Shown piece by piece: positions 29,658-40,654 of a DNA stretch of 64,000 nt. A program made the position numbers and the translations under genes. How positions within the stretch are numbered: position 1 is the stretch's first letter; every line of letters begins with the position of its first letter. The stretch covers positions 504,641-568,640 of the forward strand of contig NZ_KB850113.1 in NCBI RefSeq assembly GCF_000369625.1. Reading direction: 5' to 3'. The notes beneath the pieces were generated by a model. That model was not told the origin of the DNA. It was given only the letters and a program-made list of their open reading frames with translations, and did no database searches. This DNA comes from Acinetobacter variabilis (lineage in GTDB: Bacteria > Pseudomonadota > Gammaproteobacteria > Pseudomonadales > Moraxellaceae).

Positions 29658-29900
29658 ATGGAAACACTCAAAACGATGTCAGTTTTTCTGATGCTGCTGA
29701 TCGCATTAAGTTTAAGCATCGGTGGTCTGTGGCATCAATTACAAGGCGGCAGAATGTTTTATATACTGATTGGATTGCTGTATGGACTCAGTTTGAATTT
29801 CTATTTCAAAAAGCAGGAAAAAGCCTTATATACGAATTCTACTATATTGCTAGGAGTTATTGTCTGGGCAGGTTATCAACATGGTATTAATTTTCTATAG
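29658..29900 (+). CDS. Small membrane protein resembling the membrane domain of glucose dehydrogenase
   Basis: An 80-residue protein with three membrane segments. Its pattern, GGLWHQLQGGRMFYILIGLL, then a basic loop KKQEKALY, then ILLGVIVWAGYQHGINF, follows the N-terminal membrane domain of PQQ-dependent membrane glucose dehydrogenase, where a Gly-Gly-x-x-Tyr-Tyr stretch, an Arg/Lys-rich loop with A-L-W-L-Y and a W-x-x-x-E-x-G-x-D-F helix occur in the same order. The large PQQ propeller is absent and no fragment of it follows, so this looks like a free-standing unit. Function unknown. AAAAGG lies 11 bases upstream of the ATG. Confidence 0.65.
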   Translation: METLKTMSVFLMLLIALSLSIGGLWHQLQGGRMFYILIGLLYGLSLNFYFKKQEKALYTNSTILLGVIVWAGYQHGINFL

Positions 29901-30038
29901 TGCGAATTATTTTTGCCTTACTAAGACCATATGGATACTGCTCAGTTTCAGCAATTAAACAACAATATTCTATTGAAAAAAATTCATTTGACCTTATCTT
30001 AAATTGAAACCTATATAAATAATTGAGACCCGATTTTT

Positions 30039-31001
30039 ATGTTATTTCATACCCCCAAATTACCCGCTGAAATCCGTATTAGTCATTTGAATGCGCGCAT
30101 TAATGAGCAACGAAAAAAAATAGCGCAAACAACGTCGTCTAAACTGGAACTTTTGCAATTGAGCCAGCAATTGTCAAAAGAAGCGCGTGCGCGTAAGAAA
30201 ACTAACCAGAAAATCTATGTACTCGATTTTAAAGGTGATATGGCTGCGTCAGCAGTAGAAAGCTTGCGTGAAGAAATTACCCTGATTCTATCTACAGCCA
30301 AAGCTGGTCGTGATCGTGTCATTGTACGTTTAGAAAGTCCGGGTGGTATGGTACATGGTTATGGTCTTGCAGCTGCGCAGCTGGTGCGCTTACGTGAAGC
30401 GGGTTTTCATGTGACCATCTGTGTCGATAAAGTTGCAGCCAGTGGCGGTTATATGATGGCGTGTATTGCAAATGAAGTGCTTTCTGCACCGTTTGCGATT
30501 GTGGGTTCAATTGGGGTAGTGGCACAGGTGCCAAACTTTAACCGTCTACTGAAAGAAAACAAGATCGATTTTGAACTTTATACTGCGGGTCAATATAAAC
30601 GTACGGTGACCATGTTTGGTGAAAATACCGAAGAGGGCAAAGCCAAGTTTGAAGAAGAATTGCAACAGACACATGCCTTATTTAAACACTTCGTGGAAAA
30701 ATATCGTCCACAGTTAAATGTTGAAAAAGTGGCAACGGGTGAACACTGGTATGGTCAGGATGCCCTAGACCTGAATCTGGTAGATAAACTGCAAACTTCT
30801 GATGAATATCTGCTAGGTCTTTTACCGCAACATGATGTGTATTTAATCCAGACCCGTAAAAAACCAACGCTGGGCGAAAAACTAGGTTTGCAAGCAGCAC
30901 AAATCGCAGATTCTTTTATCCCCGCGGTGATGGATAAAGTGGTAGATACGCTAACCAAAGCCAATTCAAATCTGGTTCAGATGCGTGATCCGAAACTTTA
31001 A
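30039..31001 (+). CDS. sohB: SohB-like peptidase of family S49
   Basis: A serine-lysine peptidase of the SppA/SohB family. The nucleophile is the Ser in KVAASGGYMMA (about residue 147) and the general-base Lys lies in AGQYKRTVTMFG (about 187); GDRVIVRLESPGG-type sequence precedes. E. coli SohB starts with a membrane anchor, but here the first 60 residues are charged and helical without a hydrophobic stretch, so the enzyme may be cytoplasmic or peripherally bound. Length 320. Monocistronic, with a terminator just downstream. Substrates unknown. Confidence 0.87.
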   Translation: MLFHTPKLPAEIRISHLNARINEQRKKIAQTTSSKLELLQLSQQLSKEARARKKTNQKIYVLDFKGDMAASAVESLREEITLILSTAKAGRDRVIVRLESPGGMVHGYGLAAAQLVRLREAGFHVTICVDKVAASGGYMMACIANEVLSAPFAIVGSIGVVAQVPNFNRLLKENKIDFELYTAGQYKRTVTMFGENTEEGKAKFEEELQQTHALFKHFVEKYRPQLNVEKVATGEHWYGQDALDLNLVDKLQTSDEYLLGLLPQHDVYLIQTRKKPTLGEKLGLQAAQIADSFIPAVMDKVVDTLTKANSNLVQMRDPKL

Positions 31002-31023
31002 TTTATTGCTCTAAAAATGATAT

Positions 31024-31050
31024 GGAAAGCTCACTTGGTGGGCTTTTTTA
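31024..31050 (+). terminator. Terminator after sohB
   Basis: Stem AAAGCTCAC (31026-31034) / GTGGGCTTT (31038-31046), loop TTG, T run. Confidence 0.85.
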
Positions 31051-31108
31051 TTTTTGAAATCAAATCATTATGATATAAGTGAAGTACTTTGGTTGAGTCT
31101 AGGCTCAT

Positions 31109-31570
31109 ATGCTCACGTTTATTTTATTATTGGGATTCTTTAACATCGTGTTTATTCCGATGTTATGTATGCTCTATGCTGAAGCCAAACTCATAAATAA
31201 TGATTCGAAGAAGATTCTGTTTTGGCTGAGCTTTCTACCTGGTGCATGTATTTTTCTATTATATGGTGTTTTAAAGCCAAATAATCCACCCGTTACTTCA
31301 TCGAAAGAATGTGGTGTGGTGCAGTCTTATCAGGTATATAAAACTCGAGGTGGAACTCAGCATGAAAGCGTGATCATTCGCTTCAATGGTGCCAAGTATA
31401 GTCGTTATTTATATTTCGATCAGCATTTTGAGAAAATGCCGAAAGGGCAAAGGGTCTGTTTTGAGTATTTAGATAAGTTTAAATACCCACACTTGTCAAA
31501 ATCTAAGTTTGTTAAATGGATTGACCCCACTGAAATGCCGACCAGCACTGAGGTAAATCATATAAAATAA
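31109..31570 (+). CDS. Hypothetical membrane protein (153 aa)
   Basis: Two hydrophobic segments at residues 2-22 and 36-54 are followed by a soluble domain of about 95 residues with a beta-rich pattern (CGVVQSYQVYKTRGGTQHES, then RYLYFDQHFEKMPKGQRVCF). The soluble part holds two cysteines. Its GVVQSY...RGG...VIIRFNG outline recalls small envelope domains, but I recognise no named family. The ATG follows a poor ribosome site. It precedes another small hypothetical gene by 27 bp, possibly co-transcribed. Confidence 0.6.
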   Translation: MLTFILLLGFFNIVFIPMLCMLYAEAKLINNDSKKILFWLSFLPGACIFLLYGVLKPNNPPVTSSKECGVVQSYQVYKTRGGTQHESVIIRFNGAKYSRYLYFDQHFEKMPKGQRVCFEYLDKFKYPHLSKSKFVKWIDPTEMPTSTEVNHIK

Positions 31571-31597
31571 AGCATATTTTACTGTTAGAGCAGAAAC

Positions 31598-31834
31598 ATG
31601 GCTGTCGCTGAAGCATATCTTGCAACGCAAAATTGTTATTTTAATTACGAGTTTGAAGAATTGAATTTAGAGGATTTTCCTGAGGAGTTATCTGTGTCAC
31701 TGCGTGGCATGATGTTCCGCCATGAGATTCAATATCCTGATGCCACCTATTTTATTTATTACAGCGAGATATTGACGGGTCATGAATTGCAAAAAATGAA
31801 AGATGATTGGATGCGATATTGCCCACTTCCATAA
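31598..31834 (+). CDS. Hypothetical acidic protein (78 aa)
   Basis: Small, acidic and aromatic-rich, with no signal or membrane segment. The N-terminal half contains EFEELNLEDFPEELSVS; the C-terminal half has YFIYYSEILTGHELQKMKDD. No family recognised. Start at ATG 31598 after a weak GAGCAG site. It lies 27 bp behind the membrane hypothetical and ends before the convergent yjdF, with only a loose CTCATT/AATGAG inverted repeat between them. Confidence 0.5.
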   Translation: MAVAEAYLATQNCYFNYEFEELNLEDFPEELSVSLRGMMFRHEIQYPDATYFIYYSEILTGHELQKMKDDWMRYCPLP

Positions 31835-31896
31835 TTGAAAAATATGCAGCTCATTAAATTTGTGATGACACACTTTAATTCAATGAGATGCTGAGT

Positions 31897-32538
31897 TTAA
31901 GAGCTTGCTTCTATGGGCTTTTTTTGTAATAGCATGATACTCCCCGTAAATATAGCGCCAATGGTTGCCAGCAAAATATCTTTATGTGCATCCCACATAT
32001 CACCTTGTTGTCCATTATAGTTTTCAGCTTCCTCAGGAGATAGACCAATGGCAATCAGCCATTCCAGCCATTCATAGAGCATGCTGCTGGCCACCACAAA
32101 CTGAATCACCAGCAGGAAAATGACCACAGGTTTCTGCTGCGGCAGCCAGACCTGAAACAACCGGTAAAATACCGGGTAGAGTAAAAGACCAAAAGCCAGG
32201 TGCACAAAACGGTCAAACATGTTGCGTGACCAGCCCATGGCAGCATTCAGGTCAAAGCCAAAGAGTGTCTGAGTCCATTCATTATAAGGTACATAAGAAT
32301 ACAGATAATGTGCAGCAACCACATGAATCAGCAGAAAAGCCAGATAAAGGTTGAAACTGAAGAAGCTCAATCCGATTTTATACAGGCACAAGATCAACAT
32401 AACGATCATAAAAACCGTACCTGTTTGATGGAGCAGATAAGATTCCATTTCTAAAGGTTGAATACTGGCAAAGATAATCGCAATTGCCAAAATCCCTAAA
32501 CTAACAAAATGTTTGCTGCTTAATCGATGATCCATCAT
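31897..32538 (-). CDS. yjdF: YjdF-family membrane protein (DUF2238)
   Basis: An inner-membrane protein of 213 residues with six to seven hydrophobic segments. The conserved features of the family are visible: HYLYSYVPYNEW in a loop, then MGWSRNMFDRFVHLAFG, SSMLYEWLEWLIA and GQQGDMWDAHKDILLATIGA, with Arg, His, Glu and Asp placed inside or next to membrane segments. Function is unknown in E. coli too. It lies behind the purB terminator on the same strand, so is probably a separate unit. Confidence 0.88.
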   Translation of the reverse strand: MMDHRLSSKHFVSLGILAIAIIFASIQPLEMESYLLHQTGTVFMIVMLILCLYKIGLSFFSFNLYLAFLLIHVVAAHYLYSYVPYNEWTQTLFGFDLNAAMGWSRNMFDRFVHLAFGLLLYPVFYRLFQVWLPQQKPVVIFLLVIQFVVASSMLYEWLEWLIAIGLSPEEAENYNGQQGDMWDAHKDILLATIGAIFTGSIMLLQKKPIEASS

Positions 32539-32582
32539 CTATTTCTATATCATTTTTCTTAAAGTTAGACATGATTATAAAT

Positions 32583-32612
32583 AAAAAAGCGAAGCCGGAG
32601 CTTCGCTTTTGG
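32583..32612 (-). terminator. Terminator after purB (minus strand)
   Basis: Perfect stem AAAAGCGAAGC (32585-32595) / GCTTCGCTTTT (32600-32610), loop of four; the T run follows on the minus strand. Confidence 0.9.
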
Positions 32613-32627
32613 TCTTAATTGTCTAAA

Positions 32628-34025
<1,398 letters not shown>

Positions 34026-34073
34026 CTAAATTTTGGAATTAAACGAAAAACGGTGCGCGTACAACAACATGGT

Positions 34074-34805
34074 TTAGATCACCTGAAACTGTAAGCGCGC
34101 GAGATTTTGGATATCCTGTAGCAACTTGCGCTTGCCAAAAATCATGCCCCATGAACTGCCGCCAAGCTGACGCCATAAGTGCGCCATTTGCAGTCCAGTA
34201 AAGAGTGAAGCACGGATGCGGTTGGTATGACCGGAATCTTTAAAGGCTTCAGCATTGCCACGCACCATGATCCGCGGATTGATCTGGCCGGCGGTATCGA
34301 CATAGGTCTGAGCGAGATTGGCAATGATGCTGGGGTGCATGTAATTGTTATCGAAGAAGGAGAGCTGTCTGAGGATTTTTTGCTGGGATTGTTCGATGAT
34401 TTCAACAAACTTGGTATTGCTATAGACCTTCTTTTCTAACTGAAGAAGTGCCATGGCATAGGACATTGGAAGCTTGGTCGATGAAAGTTTTGGAAGTCTG
34501 GATTTTGGGGAAGTATTAAAAGGTTGGGTAATGCTGCTTTCCAGGGTTTTTAAACCGAGGGAAATATCGGCCAGCTGATTAAAGAAGTCTAAGGTCTGGG
34601 CATTTAACTTGCCACTTGGACGGATATTTAAACTGGCTTTAATCAACTGTTCAAAATAGAAATTACCGCTTTCACCAATGCTTTGCTGTCCCGTCAATGC
34701 AGTCATATGCGTCAGCTGGGTGGCCTGAAAAACCCCCGCTAGCGCCAACGCACGATTTTGACGAACATTCAACGTTGTGGCTTGTTGAAACGGTAACTCC
34801 GTCAT
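34074..34805 (-). CDS. hflD: High-frequency lysogenization protein HflD homologue
   Basis: A mostly helical protein of about 243 residues, peripherally bound to the inner membrane. The segment [20 protein letters not shown] at the N-terminus and [21 protein letters not shown] near the C-terminus are characteristic of HflD, which in E. coli modulates lambda CII; its cellular job is unknown. The ATG at 34805 is chosen because AAGGAT stands in front of it and it lies 7 bp after the mnmA stop; the frame extends 13 codons further but would overlap mnmA. The neighbours mnmA and purB are its usual ones. Confidence 0.92.
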   Translation of the reverse strand: MTELPFQQATTLNVRQNRALALAGVFQATQLTHMTALTGQQSIGESGNFYFEQLIKASLNIRPSGKLNAQTLDFFNQLADISLGLKTLESSITQPFNTSPKSRLPKLSSTKLPMSYAMALLQLEKKVYSNTKFVEIIEQSQQKILRQLSFFDNNYMHPSIIANLAQTYVDTAGQINPRIMVRGNAEAFKDSGHTNRIRASLFTGLQMAHLWRQLGGSSWGMIFGKRKLLQDIQNLARLQFQVI

Positions 34806-34812
34806 ACCGAAA

Positions 34813-35964
34813 TCATCCTTTAATAAAATCAGGTTTAGGCGCATTGGTATGATGAATCACGCCACCACCTAAACAAACTTCACCTGAGTAGAATACAACG
34901 CTTTGACCCGGGGTCACTGCACGTTGCGACTCATCAAATTCAACACGAACACCATTTGGTGTTTCTGGATCCTTGAAAATAGTACACGCTTGGTCAGGCT
35001 GACGGTAGCGGGTTTTTGCCGTACAGCGGAAACCTGTTTCAGGAATATCCTGTTCACCGGCTACCCAGTCAATCGCTTCAGACCACAATATGGTACTGTG
35101 CATCAGTGGATGTTCATGACCTTGACCCACCACCAGACGGTTACCTTCAATATCTTTATGCAGTACAAACCAGGCACCCTCTTCCGCGCCTTTCATACCG
35201 CCAATACCGATCCCGCCACGTTGGCCGAGCGTATAGTACATTAAGCCGTGATGATCACCAACCTCTTTGCTATCTTCCAGCACGATTTTTCCAGGTTGCG
35301 CCGGCAAATATTGCTTTAAGAAGTCATTGAAGCGACGTTCACCAATAAAACAGATACCCGTAGAATCTTTTTTCTTCGCTGTTGCCAGACCTAATTCTTC
35401 TGCAATTTTACGGACTTGCGGTTTTTCAATTTCGCCGACAGGGAACAGGGTCTTATTAATTTCACGACCATGGACCGCATGCAGGAAGTAAGTCTGGTCT
35501 TTATTATTGTCATAACCACGCAGTAATTGGGCATATTGCTCACCGCGCGAATTGGTCATGGTTTTGCCGCGACGACAGTAGTGACCAGTCGCGATAAAGT
35601 CAGCGCCCAGATTGATCGCATGATCCAGGAAGGCTCGGAATTTGATTTCTTTATTACACAAAATATCCGGGTTTGGGGTACGGCCAGCAGTATATTCAGC
35701 CAGAAAATGCTCGAACACGCGATCCCAGTATTCCATCGCGAAGTTGGCGGTATGCAGTTTGATCCCGATCTTGTCGCAAACGGCTTGTGCATCGGCAAGA
35801 TCTTCCATTGCCGTACAGTATTCTGTGCCGTCATCTTCTTCCCAGTTTTTCATGAAAAGACCTTCAACCTGATAACCCTGTTGAAGGAGGAGAGCTGCAG
35901 ACACAGATGAATCTACACCACCAGACATACCGACGATGACACGTTGTTGCATAGGATTAGGCAT
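34813..35964 (-). CDS. mnmA: tRNA-specific 2-thiouridylase MnmA
   Basis: Installs the 2-thio group on U34 of tRNA for Lys, Glu and Gln, using sulfur relayed from IscS by the Tus system. The ATP-pyrophosphatase loop SGGVDSSV lies at residues about 14-21. The two catalytic cysteines are in [12 protein letters not shown] (near 110) and [10 protein letters not shown] (near 207). A C-terminal beta-barrel completes the 383 residues. It overlaps the 3' end of nudJ by 8 bp and is followed by hflD, which indicates one operon. Confidence 0.97.
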   Translation of the reverse strand: MPNPMQQRVIVGMSGGVDSSVSAALLLQQGYQVEGLFMKNWEEDDGTEYCTAMEDLADAQAVCDKIGIKLHTANFAMEYWDRVFEHFLAEYTAGRTPNPDILCNKEIKFRAFLDHAINLGADFIATGHYCRRGKTMTNSRGEQYAQLLRGYDNNKDQTYFLHAVHGREINKTLFPVGEIEKPQVRKIAEELGLATAKKKDSTGICFIGERRFNDFLKQYLPAQPGKIVLEDSKEVGDHHGLMYYTLGQRGGIGIGGMKGAEEGAWFVLHKDIEGNRLVVGQGHEHPLMHSTILWSEAIDWVAGEQDIPETGFRCTAKTRYRQPDQACTIFKDPETPNGVRVEFDESQRAVTPGQSVVFYSGEVCLGGGVIHHTNAPKPDFIKG

Positions 35965-36442
35965 CCAAATTTGAAATTAAGGGAGAATTTTGGTGCTCGT
36001 AAATGAGCGATAAAGGATAGTGTTTGCCAGCTTGGGCATCCTGCACGGCTTTAATCACCAATGGGCTGCGAGCACGTGCGGTTTCAACCAGTTCATCCAG
36101 CGTCATCCAGACTGCACCGACAATACCGGTATCCAGTTCAGCATTTTCATCATGGCTGACGGCTTCTGCTCTCAGGCAGAAACGGAAATAGGTACGATCC
36201 GGGAACATCGGCGGGGTATAGGTATAGATGCCGATCAGATCAGTAACATTGACCTGATAACCGGTTTCTTCCATAGTTTCACGAATGGCTGCTTCGACAA
36301 TGGTTTCACCTGCCTCCACATGGCCTGCCGGTTGATTGAATACGGTATGGGTAACACCTTCAGTATGTTCTTCAACGAACAGGAATTTTCCATTTTTTTC
36401 GACGACAGTTGCGACAGTGACGTGAGCAGTCCAAGCGGTCAT
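35957..36442 (-). CDS. nudJ: Nudix hydrolase NudJ
   Basis: Phosphatase of the Nudix superfamily; E. coli NudJ hydrolyses hydroxymethylpyrimidine pyrophosphate and nucleoside di- and triphosphates. The Nudix box is complete: GHVEAGE, then RETMEETG with all three metal-binding Glu. The N-terminus starts [11 protein letters not shown] and the protein is 161 residues long. It is the promoter-proximal gene of the mnmA-hflD-purB run, in the same place as in E. coli, which supports the specific name. Confidence 0.92.
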   Translation of the reverse strand: MTAWTAHVTVATVVEKNGKFLFVEEHTEGVTHTVFNQPAGHVEAGETIVEAAIRETMEETGYQVNVTDLIGIYTYTPPMFPDRTYFRFCLRAEAVSHDENAELDTGIVGAVWMTLDELVETARARSPLVIKAVQDAQAGKHYPLSLIYEHQNSPLISNLDA

Positions 36443-36556
36443 AGAGGAGCACCATGGAATAAAAACTGTATTCTACAAAATTTAGGCGGCGGTGGCTATG
36501 TTGATACTCGGGATTTTAATTTAGATGATTAACAATAAATGTATTTGGCGAAAAAG

Positions 36557-36618
36557 AAAGCGTAGAATATAATGAGTGCATAAAATACTAAAACAGCAAT
36601 ATTTGCATTCTACGCTTT
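36557..36618. repeat. 12-bp perfect inverted repeat upstream of the acyltransferase gene
   Basis: AAAGCGTAGAAT (36557-36568) and ATTCTACGCTTT (36607-36618) are perfect complements 38 bp apart in the AT-rich spacer before the acyltransferase. The loop is too long for a terminator and no T run follows. It may be a looping operator, a long RNA stem or a relic of a small mobile element. Confidence 0.6.
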
Positions 36619-36713
36619 AATATAAGAATTTGATTTAAAATAAAATTTAATAAAAATTAGCAGTATTTCATAACAATTAAAATAAATAACAGGCTTTATA
36701 GGACAGGATTCCA

Positions 36714-38648
36714 ATGAAATTCAGAACAGACATCAATGGCCTCAGAGCAATTGCAGTGATTGCAGTCATGCTATTTCATTTTAATGCGGCCTGGATGCCT
36801 GGCGGTTTTATTGGAGTAGATGTCTTCTTTGTGATTTCAGGCTTTTTAATGACTGGAATCATATTTAAAGATTTAGAACATGAAAAATTTTCTATTCTGA
36901 AATTTTATGTGGCTCGTGCGAATCGGATTATTCCAGCTTTGGCCGTGCTGTGTCTGGTATTAATGATTTTTGGCTGGTTTTATCTGACGCCTTTTGATTA
37001 CAAATTATTGGGTAAACATGCCGCAAGTAGCATGACTTTTTTATCCAATATCAGTTACTGGAAGGAATCCGGTTATTTTGAGGCAGGTACTCACGAAAAG
37101 TGGTTATTACATACTTGGTCACTTTCCGTCGAATGGCAATTCTATATGATTTATCCGCTTGTTCTCATTGCAATGCGCAAGTTCATGTCCATTCAGACCA
37201 TGAAATTTATGCTGCTGGCAGGAACGATTTTAGGATTCATTCTATCTGTGATCGCTACCTACAAATGGCCAAATCCCGCTTATTTCCTGTTACCTACCAG
37301 AGCCTGGGAAATGATGATCGGGGGAATTGCTTATCTTTACCCTTTGGCCTTGCAGGAAAATAAGAAAAGGTTGCTGGAAGGAACGGGATTGGCACTTATT
37401 CTAGGGTCTTATTTTTTCATTTCTGCAGAAGATTTGTGGCCTGGCTATCTGGCAGTTTTTCCTGTTATCGGCACCTTCCTGATGATTCAGTCGCATCGAA
37501 ATGACAGCATTATTACCAATAATATTGTATTTCAAAAATTAGGGGCCTGGTCTTATTCTATTTACCTCTGGCACTGGCCTTTGGTGGTTCTGATCTATAT
37601 CTACTCATTGCCTGAATATTATGTGTATGCCGGAATAGCACTTTCTATAGTGTTAGGTTTTCTGAGCTATAAATATATTGAGCAGATTAAATTACCTTCA
37701 TATCATCAGTGGAAAGATATTTATCGTATAAAACCGCTTTATTTTTCTCTAGTGCTCATGGGCTTAGGAGTTACTTTAAATATATTTAATGGTTTTAATA
37801 CAGATCTGCGCCAAGGTGCAGCCTCAGAACAGGCAAAATTTTTAGATTATTATAATGAGAAATTCAAAAATTTAAGGGATGCATACTGGCTAAAATGTGA
37901 TACTTACGTGAGCCTGACCGAGCATAATAGTTATGATCCTGATCCGGTCTGTATCACGAAACAAAAGGAAGGTGGGGTGTTCTTATGGGGAGATTCTCAT
38001 GCTGAGGCACTTTCTTTAGGGCTGAGGACATTACTAAAATCCAATGATATCCCTTTTTATCAGAAAACCTCTTCTATCTGCCGGGCATCGCTGACCGAGA
38101 TCCACTATCATAAAGGAGCTTATAAAGAGGCCTGTGACTATTCCAATAAACTGGCACTAAAGAGCATCGCAGAACTGAAACCCAAAATTGTGGTTATCAC
38201 CCAAGCCCTGAAACACGACGAAACGAATTGGGAAAATATCGGGAAAAGTTTACTTCAGCTTGGCGTATCCAATATCGTCATTGTGGGGCCAATTTCGCAA
38301 TGGAAACCTTCGCTTCCTAAAGTGATGGTGAAACCGAAAAACTGGAATAGTGCTGAAGATTTTATATTTGATGCCGGGCTGGATCTAAGAGCAGTTCAGG
38401 TAGACGAGAAAATGAAAAAATTACAATATCCTCAGGGAATTACCTATATATCCCTCATTGATCATCTATGTAAAAAAGATGATGTGCAGCAGCAATACAA
38501 ATGTCGGATTCGGGCAGCTCAAGGAGAAGACCTGCTTCAGGTGGATTATGGGCACCTAAGTGAATCAGGCTCTTTATTTGTGGGGAATACCATACTGTCA
38601 AAATACTTATTAAATTTATATTCTCAGGATGTGACCACAAAACAATAA
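36714..38648 (+). CDS. Acyltransferase-3 / SGNH-hydrolase fusion (OafA/YrhL type)
   Basis: Envelope sugar O-acetyltransferase of 644 residues. The N-terminal acyltransferase-3 membrane domain has FRTDINGLRAIAVIAVMLFH with the catalytic His region, then GGFIGVDVFFVISGFLMT and the WSLSVEWQFYMIYP motif; ten hydrophobic segments run to about residue 355. A periplasmic SGNH domain follows (about 395-640), with GDSHAEALS as its nucleophile block and VDYGHLSESGS near the end supplying the Asp/His pair. OatA-like enzymes with this layout acetylate lipopolysaccharide, capsule or peptidoglycan; which one here is open. No glycan-synthesis genes are adjacent. Confidence 0.92.
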   Translation: MKFRTDINGLRAIAVIAVMLFHFNAAWMPGGFIGVDVFFVISGFLMTGIIFKDLEHEKFSILKFYVARANRIIPALAVLCLVLMIFGWFYLTPFDYKLLGKHAASSMTFLSNISYWKESGYFEAGTHEKWLLHTWSLSVEWQFYMIYPLVLIAMRKFMSIQTMKFMLLAGTILGFILSVIATYKWPNPAYFLLPTRAWEMMIGGIAYLYPLALQENKKRLLEGTGLALILGSYFFISAEDLWPGYLAVFPVIGTFLMIQSHRNDSIITNNIVFQKLGAWSYSIYLWHWPLVVLIYIYSLPEYYVYAGIALSIVLGFLSYKYIEQIKLPSYHQWKDIYRIKPLYFSLVLMGLGVTLNIFNGFNTDLRQGAASEQAKFLDYYNEKFKNLRDAYWLKCDTYVSLTEHNSYDPDPVCITKQKEGGVFLWGDSHAEALSLGLRTLLKSNDIPFYQKTSSICRASLTEIHYHKGAYKEACDYSNKLALKSIAELKPKIVVITQALKHDETNWENIGKSLLQLGVSNIVIVGPISQWKPSLPKVMVKPKNWNSAEDFIFDAGLDLRAVQVDEKMKKLQYPQGITYISLIDHLCKKDDVQQQYKCRIRAAQGEDLLQVDYGHLSESGSLFVGNTILSKYLLNLYSQDVTTKQ

Positions 38649-38667
38649 GCTTATTTCCTATGATTGA

Positions 38668-38694
38668 TCAGCCACCCATTGAGGTGGCTTTTAC
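38668..38694 (+). terminator. Terminator after the acyltransferase gene
   Basis: Stem AGCCACC (38670-38676) / GGTGGCT (38683-38689), loop CATTGA, short T run. Confidence 0.7.
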
Positions 38695-38714
38695 GTATAT
38701 AAGTTTAATCAAAA

Positions 38715-40297
38715 TTATTCATTCATATTGAACACTTCAGTGATCCCGCAATCACGCACAAACTGTTCATCGTGTGAAACTAAAATCATAGCGCCTTTAT
38801 AAGACCGAATTGCACTTGCCAACGAAGCTTTAGACTCAATATCCAGATGATTTTCTGGCTCATCCAATAATAAAAGTTCGGGTTGAGGAGAGACTTGGCT
38901 GAGACCTAGTAACGCCACTTTCAGCTTTTCACCACCACTTAACTGAGGCAAAGGATAAGTACCTTTATCACCACGAATTCTAAGTTGGCCCAATAAATTA
39001 CGCCATTTCACTTCCGGAATATCAGGATTCATCTGCCTTAAATTTTCAATTGCACTTAGTGCTTCATTGAGAAAACTAAAATTTTGATCCAGATAAAAAC
39101 AGTTTCGTGCCAAAAAGATTTGATCGAGAGGTTGCTGCTTTTGTAGGGCGGTCAGTTTCAGCAAAGTGGATTTACCACTTCCGTTTCGGCCTACAATATG
39201 GATTTTTTCACCTGCACTTAAAGCAAGATTCACAGGCTATGGAGTACCAAAAAGAAGCTTTAAGTGTTTAACCCGCAGAATTTCACCAGACTGTAGTTTA
39301 AGGTCTGGAAATTGAAATAGCTGAGGTTTTATCTTTTTAAGTCGCTGCTTTTGAACTTTTAATTCAGATTGTTCATTCGAAATTTGCCGTTGGTGCTGTG
39401 CCTGAACTTTCCCTACACTTTGACCAGCCTGTTCTTTTTAAAGTCTAAAAGCACTTTGGCTTGGGAATTCGAATCACGTAATTTGTTTCCGGCATGTTCC
39501 TGCTTTTATACTTTCATTAAAACGTCATGCTGCTTGTGCTTCATCTGTTTAATATCACGCTGACTCTGTTGAATTGACTGTTCGAGTGAAGCGACATTTT
39601 TCTGATACTGTTCAAAAAACTCCGCATAGTTTCCAGTAGAGTGCTGTAATCCATACTCATTTAAATAATAAATATGATCAACCTGATCTAGTAAAGTCCG
39701 GTCATGACTAATGATCAACGCACCAGCAGGATGTAATTTTAAATGCTCTATTAACCATGTTCGTGCTTCACAATCCAGATGGTTAGTCGGTTCATCCAGC
39801 AATAAATAATATTCAGGCTTTAAGAACAAGCTACATAAAGCAAGTTTGGTCTTTTGGCCCTCACTCAAATATTGCACAGGAAAGTCCAGATCGGTGGGTA
39901 ATTGTGCTGAGCTCAACAGTTGCTGCCATTCATGCGGCAAGTGCCAACTATCCTCAAGTAGCTCATAATCCTCGAAACTGACTGTACCATGTTCAACATT
40001 TTTAAAAGCACGATGTAATTGACTTACTTCGAGTGCTTCAGCAATTGTGGCTGCCTTTAACCGATGCAATTGTGGTAGATAGGCATTATGCATTTGCCAG
40101 GAAACTTTACCTGAGCAATGTGGAGTAGAATACTGAGTCTGATGCAAAAGCTGCATGAGCAAAGACTTACCTTGTCCATTACGGCCTATTAAAGCGCTGA
40201 CCTGAGCTTTAGGAAGGGTAAAATTTAAATTCTGAAATATGACTTTGGACGGGAATTCTAAAGTCAGATTGGATATTACACATGCCTGTTGAGTCAT
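38715..40297 (-). pseudogene. ABC-F family ATPase, inactivated by two nonsense changes and a frameshift
   Basis: One ABC-F gene of about 525 codons is readable in pieces. The first ABC cassette (40297-39509) is intact: GRNGQGKS, LSEGQKTKLAL, LLLDEPTNHLD. It stops at TAA (39506-39508) in the linker, where a Gln codon is expected. About 70 nt later the frame slips at a short A run (39435-39439 on the plus strand), consistent with one lost A. A TAG at 39237-39239 again replaces a Gln codon just before the second cassette (GRNGSGKST, LSGGEKLKVALL, LLLDEPENHLD), which ends at 38715. With all three repaired the protein is continuous. The family acts on ribosomes, some members giving antibiotic resistance. 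Each cassette could still be translated separately, but a working tandem ATPase is unlikely. Confidence 0.88.
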
Positions 40298-40654
40298 AAA
40301 TAACCTCATAAATACAGGATGCACAAAATAAACAAGAGATTTTTTCTAGAAAAGATCAAGCCAGACGATCTATTTTGCACATCAATCTAAAAATAATCGT
40401 TGATGAGAAAAATAGACTTACTTCATTGGCGTGACTCATTTATAAGAGAAGGGGAGTTCGGACCTTATTTTAATATAAATAAGCTTGCTTAAAAATAGAT
40501 CAAATTAGGATTGTTTATCCACTGTATTGATGCTGATTTAAGTGAATTTCAGGATTTTAAGAATATGAGATGATTGACTTGAAGTGGAACGAGTAAGTTT
40601 CATTTATACTATGCGGCTAAAGTCTTCTCTATTTTGCTTTTAAAGGATTTTTTT
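40298..40654. other. Spacer between the ABC-F pseudogene and the DUF1543-like gene
   Basis: No gene or RNA supported. TATACT at 40605-40610 is a plausible -10 for the next gene, but the nearest good -35, TTGACT at 40574-40579, is 25 bp away, so the promoter is not certain. Confidence 0.45.

Noticed and set aside
29633..29890. Frame overlapping the small membrane protein gene
   Set aside because: The alternative frame at 29658-29900 gives a coherent three-helix protein with a recognisable pattern; this one does not.
34074..34805. hflD as a sign of prophage
   Set aside because: HflD is a host core gene with its normal neighbours; no phage genes are present.
34813..34844. Longer HflD start overlapping mnmA
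   Set aside because: The ATG at 34805 has a proper ribosome site and matches the family N-terminus; the extension is mnmA sequence in another frame.
40574..40610. TTGACT and TATACT as a promoter for the DUF1543-like gene
   Set aside because: The 25-bp spacing is far outside the normal 15-19 bp; only the -10 may be real.
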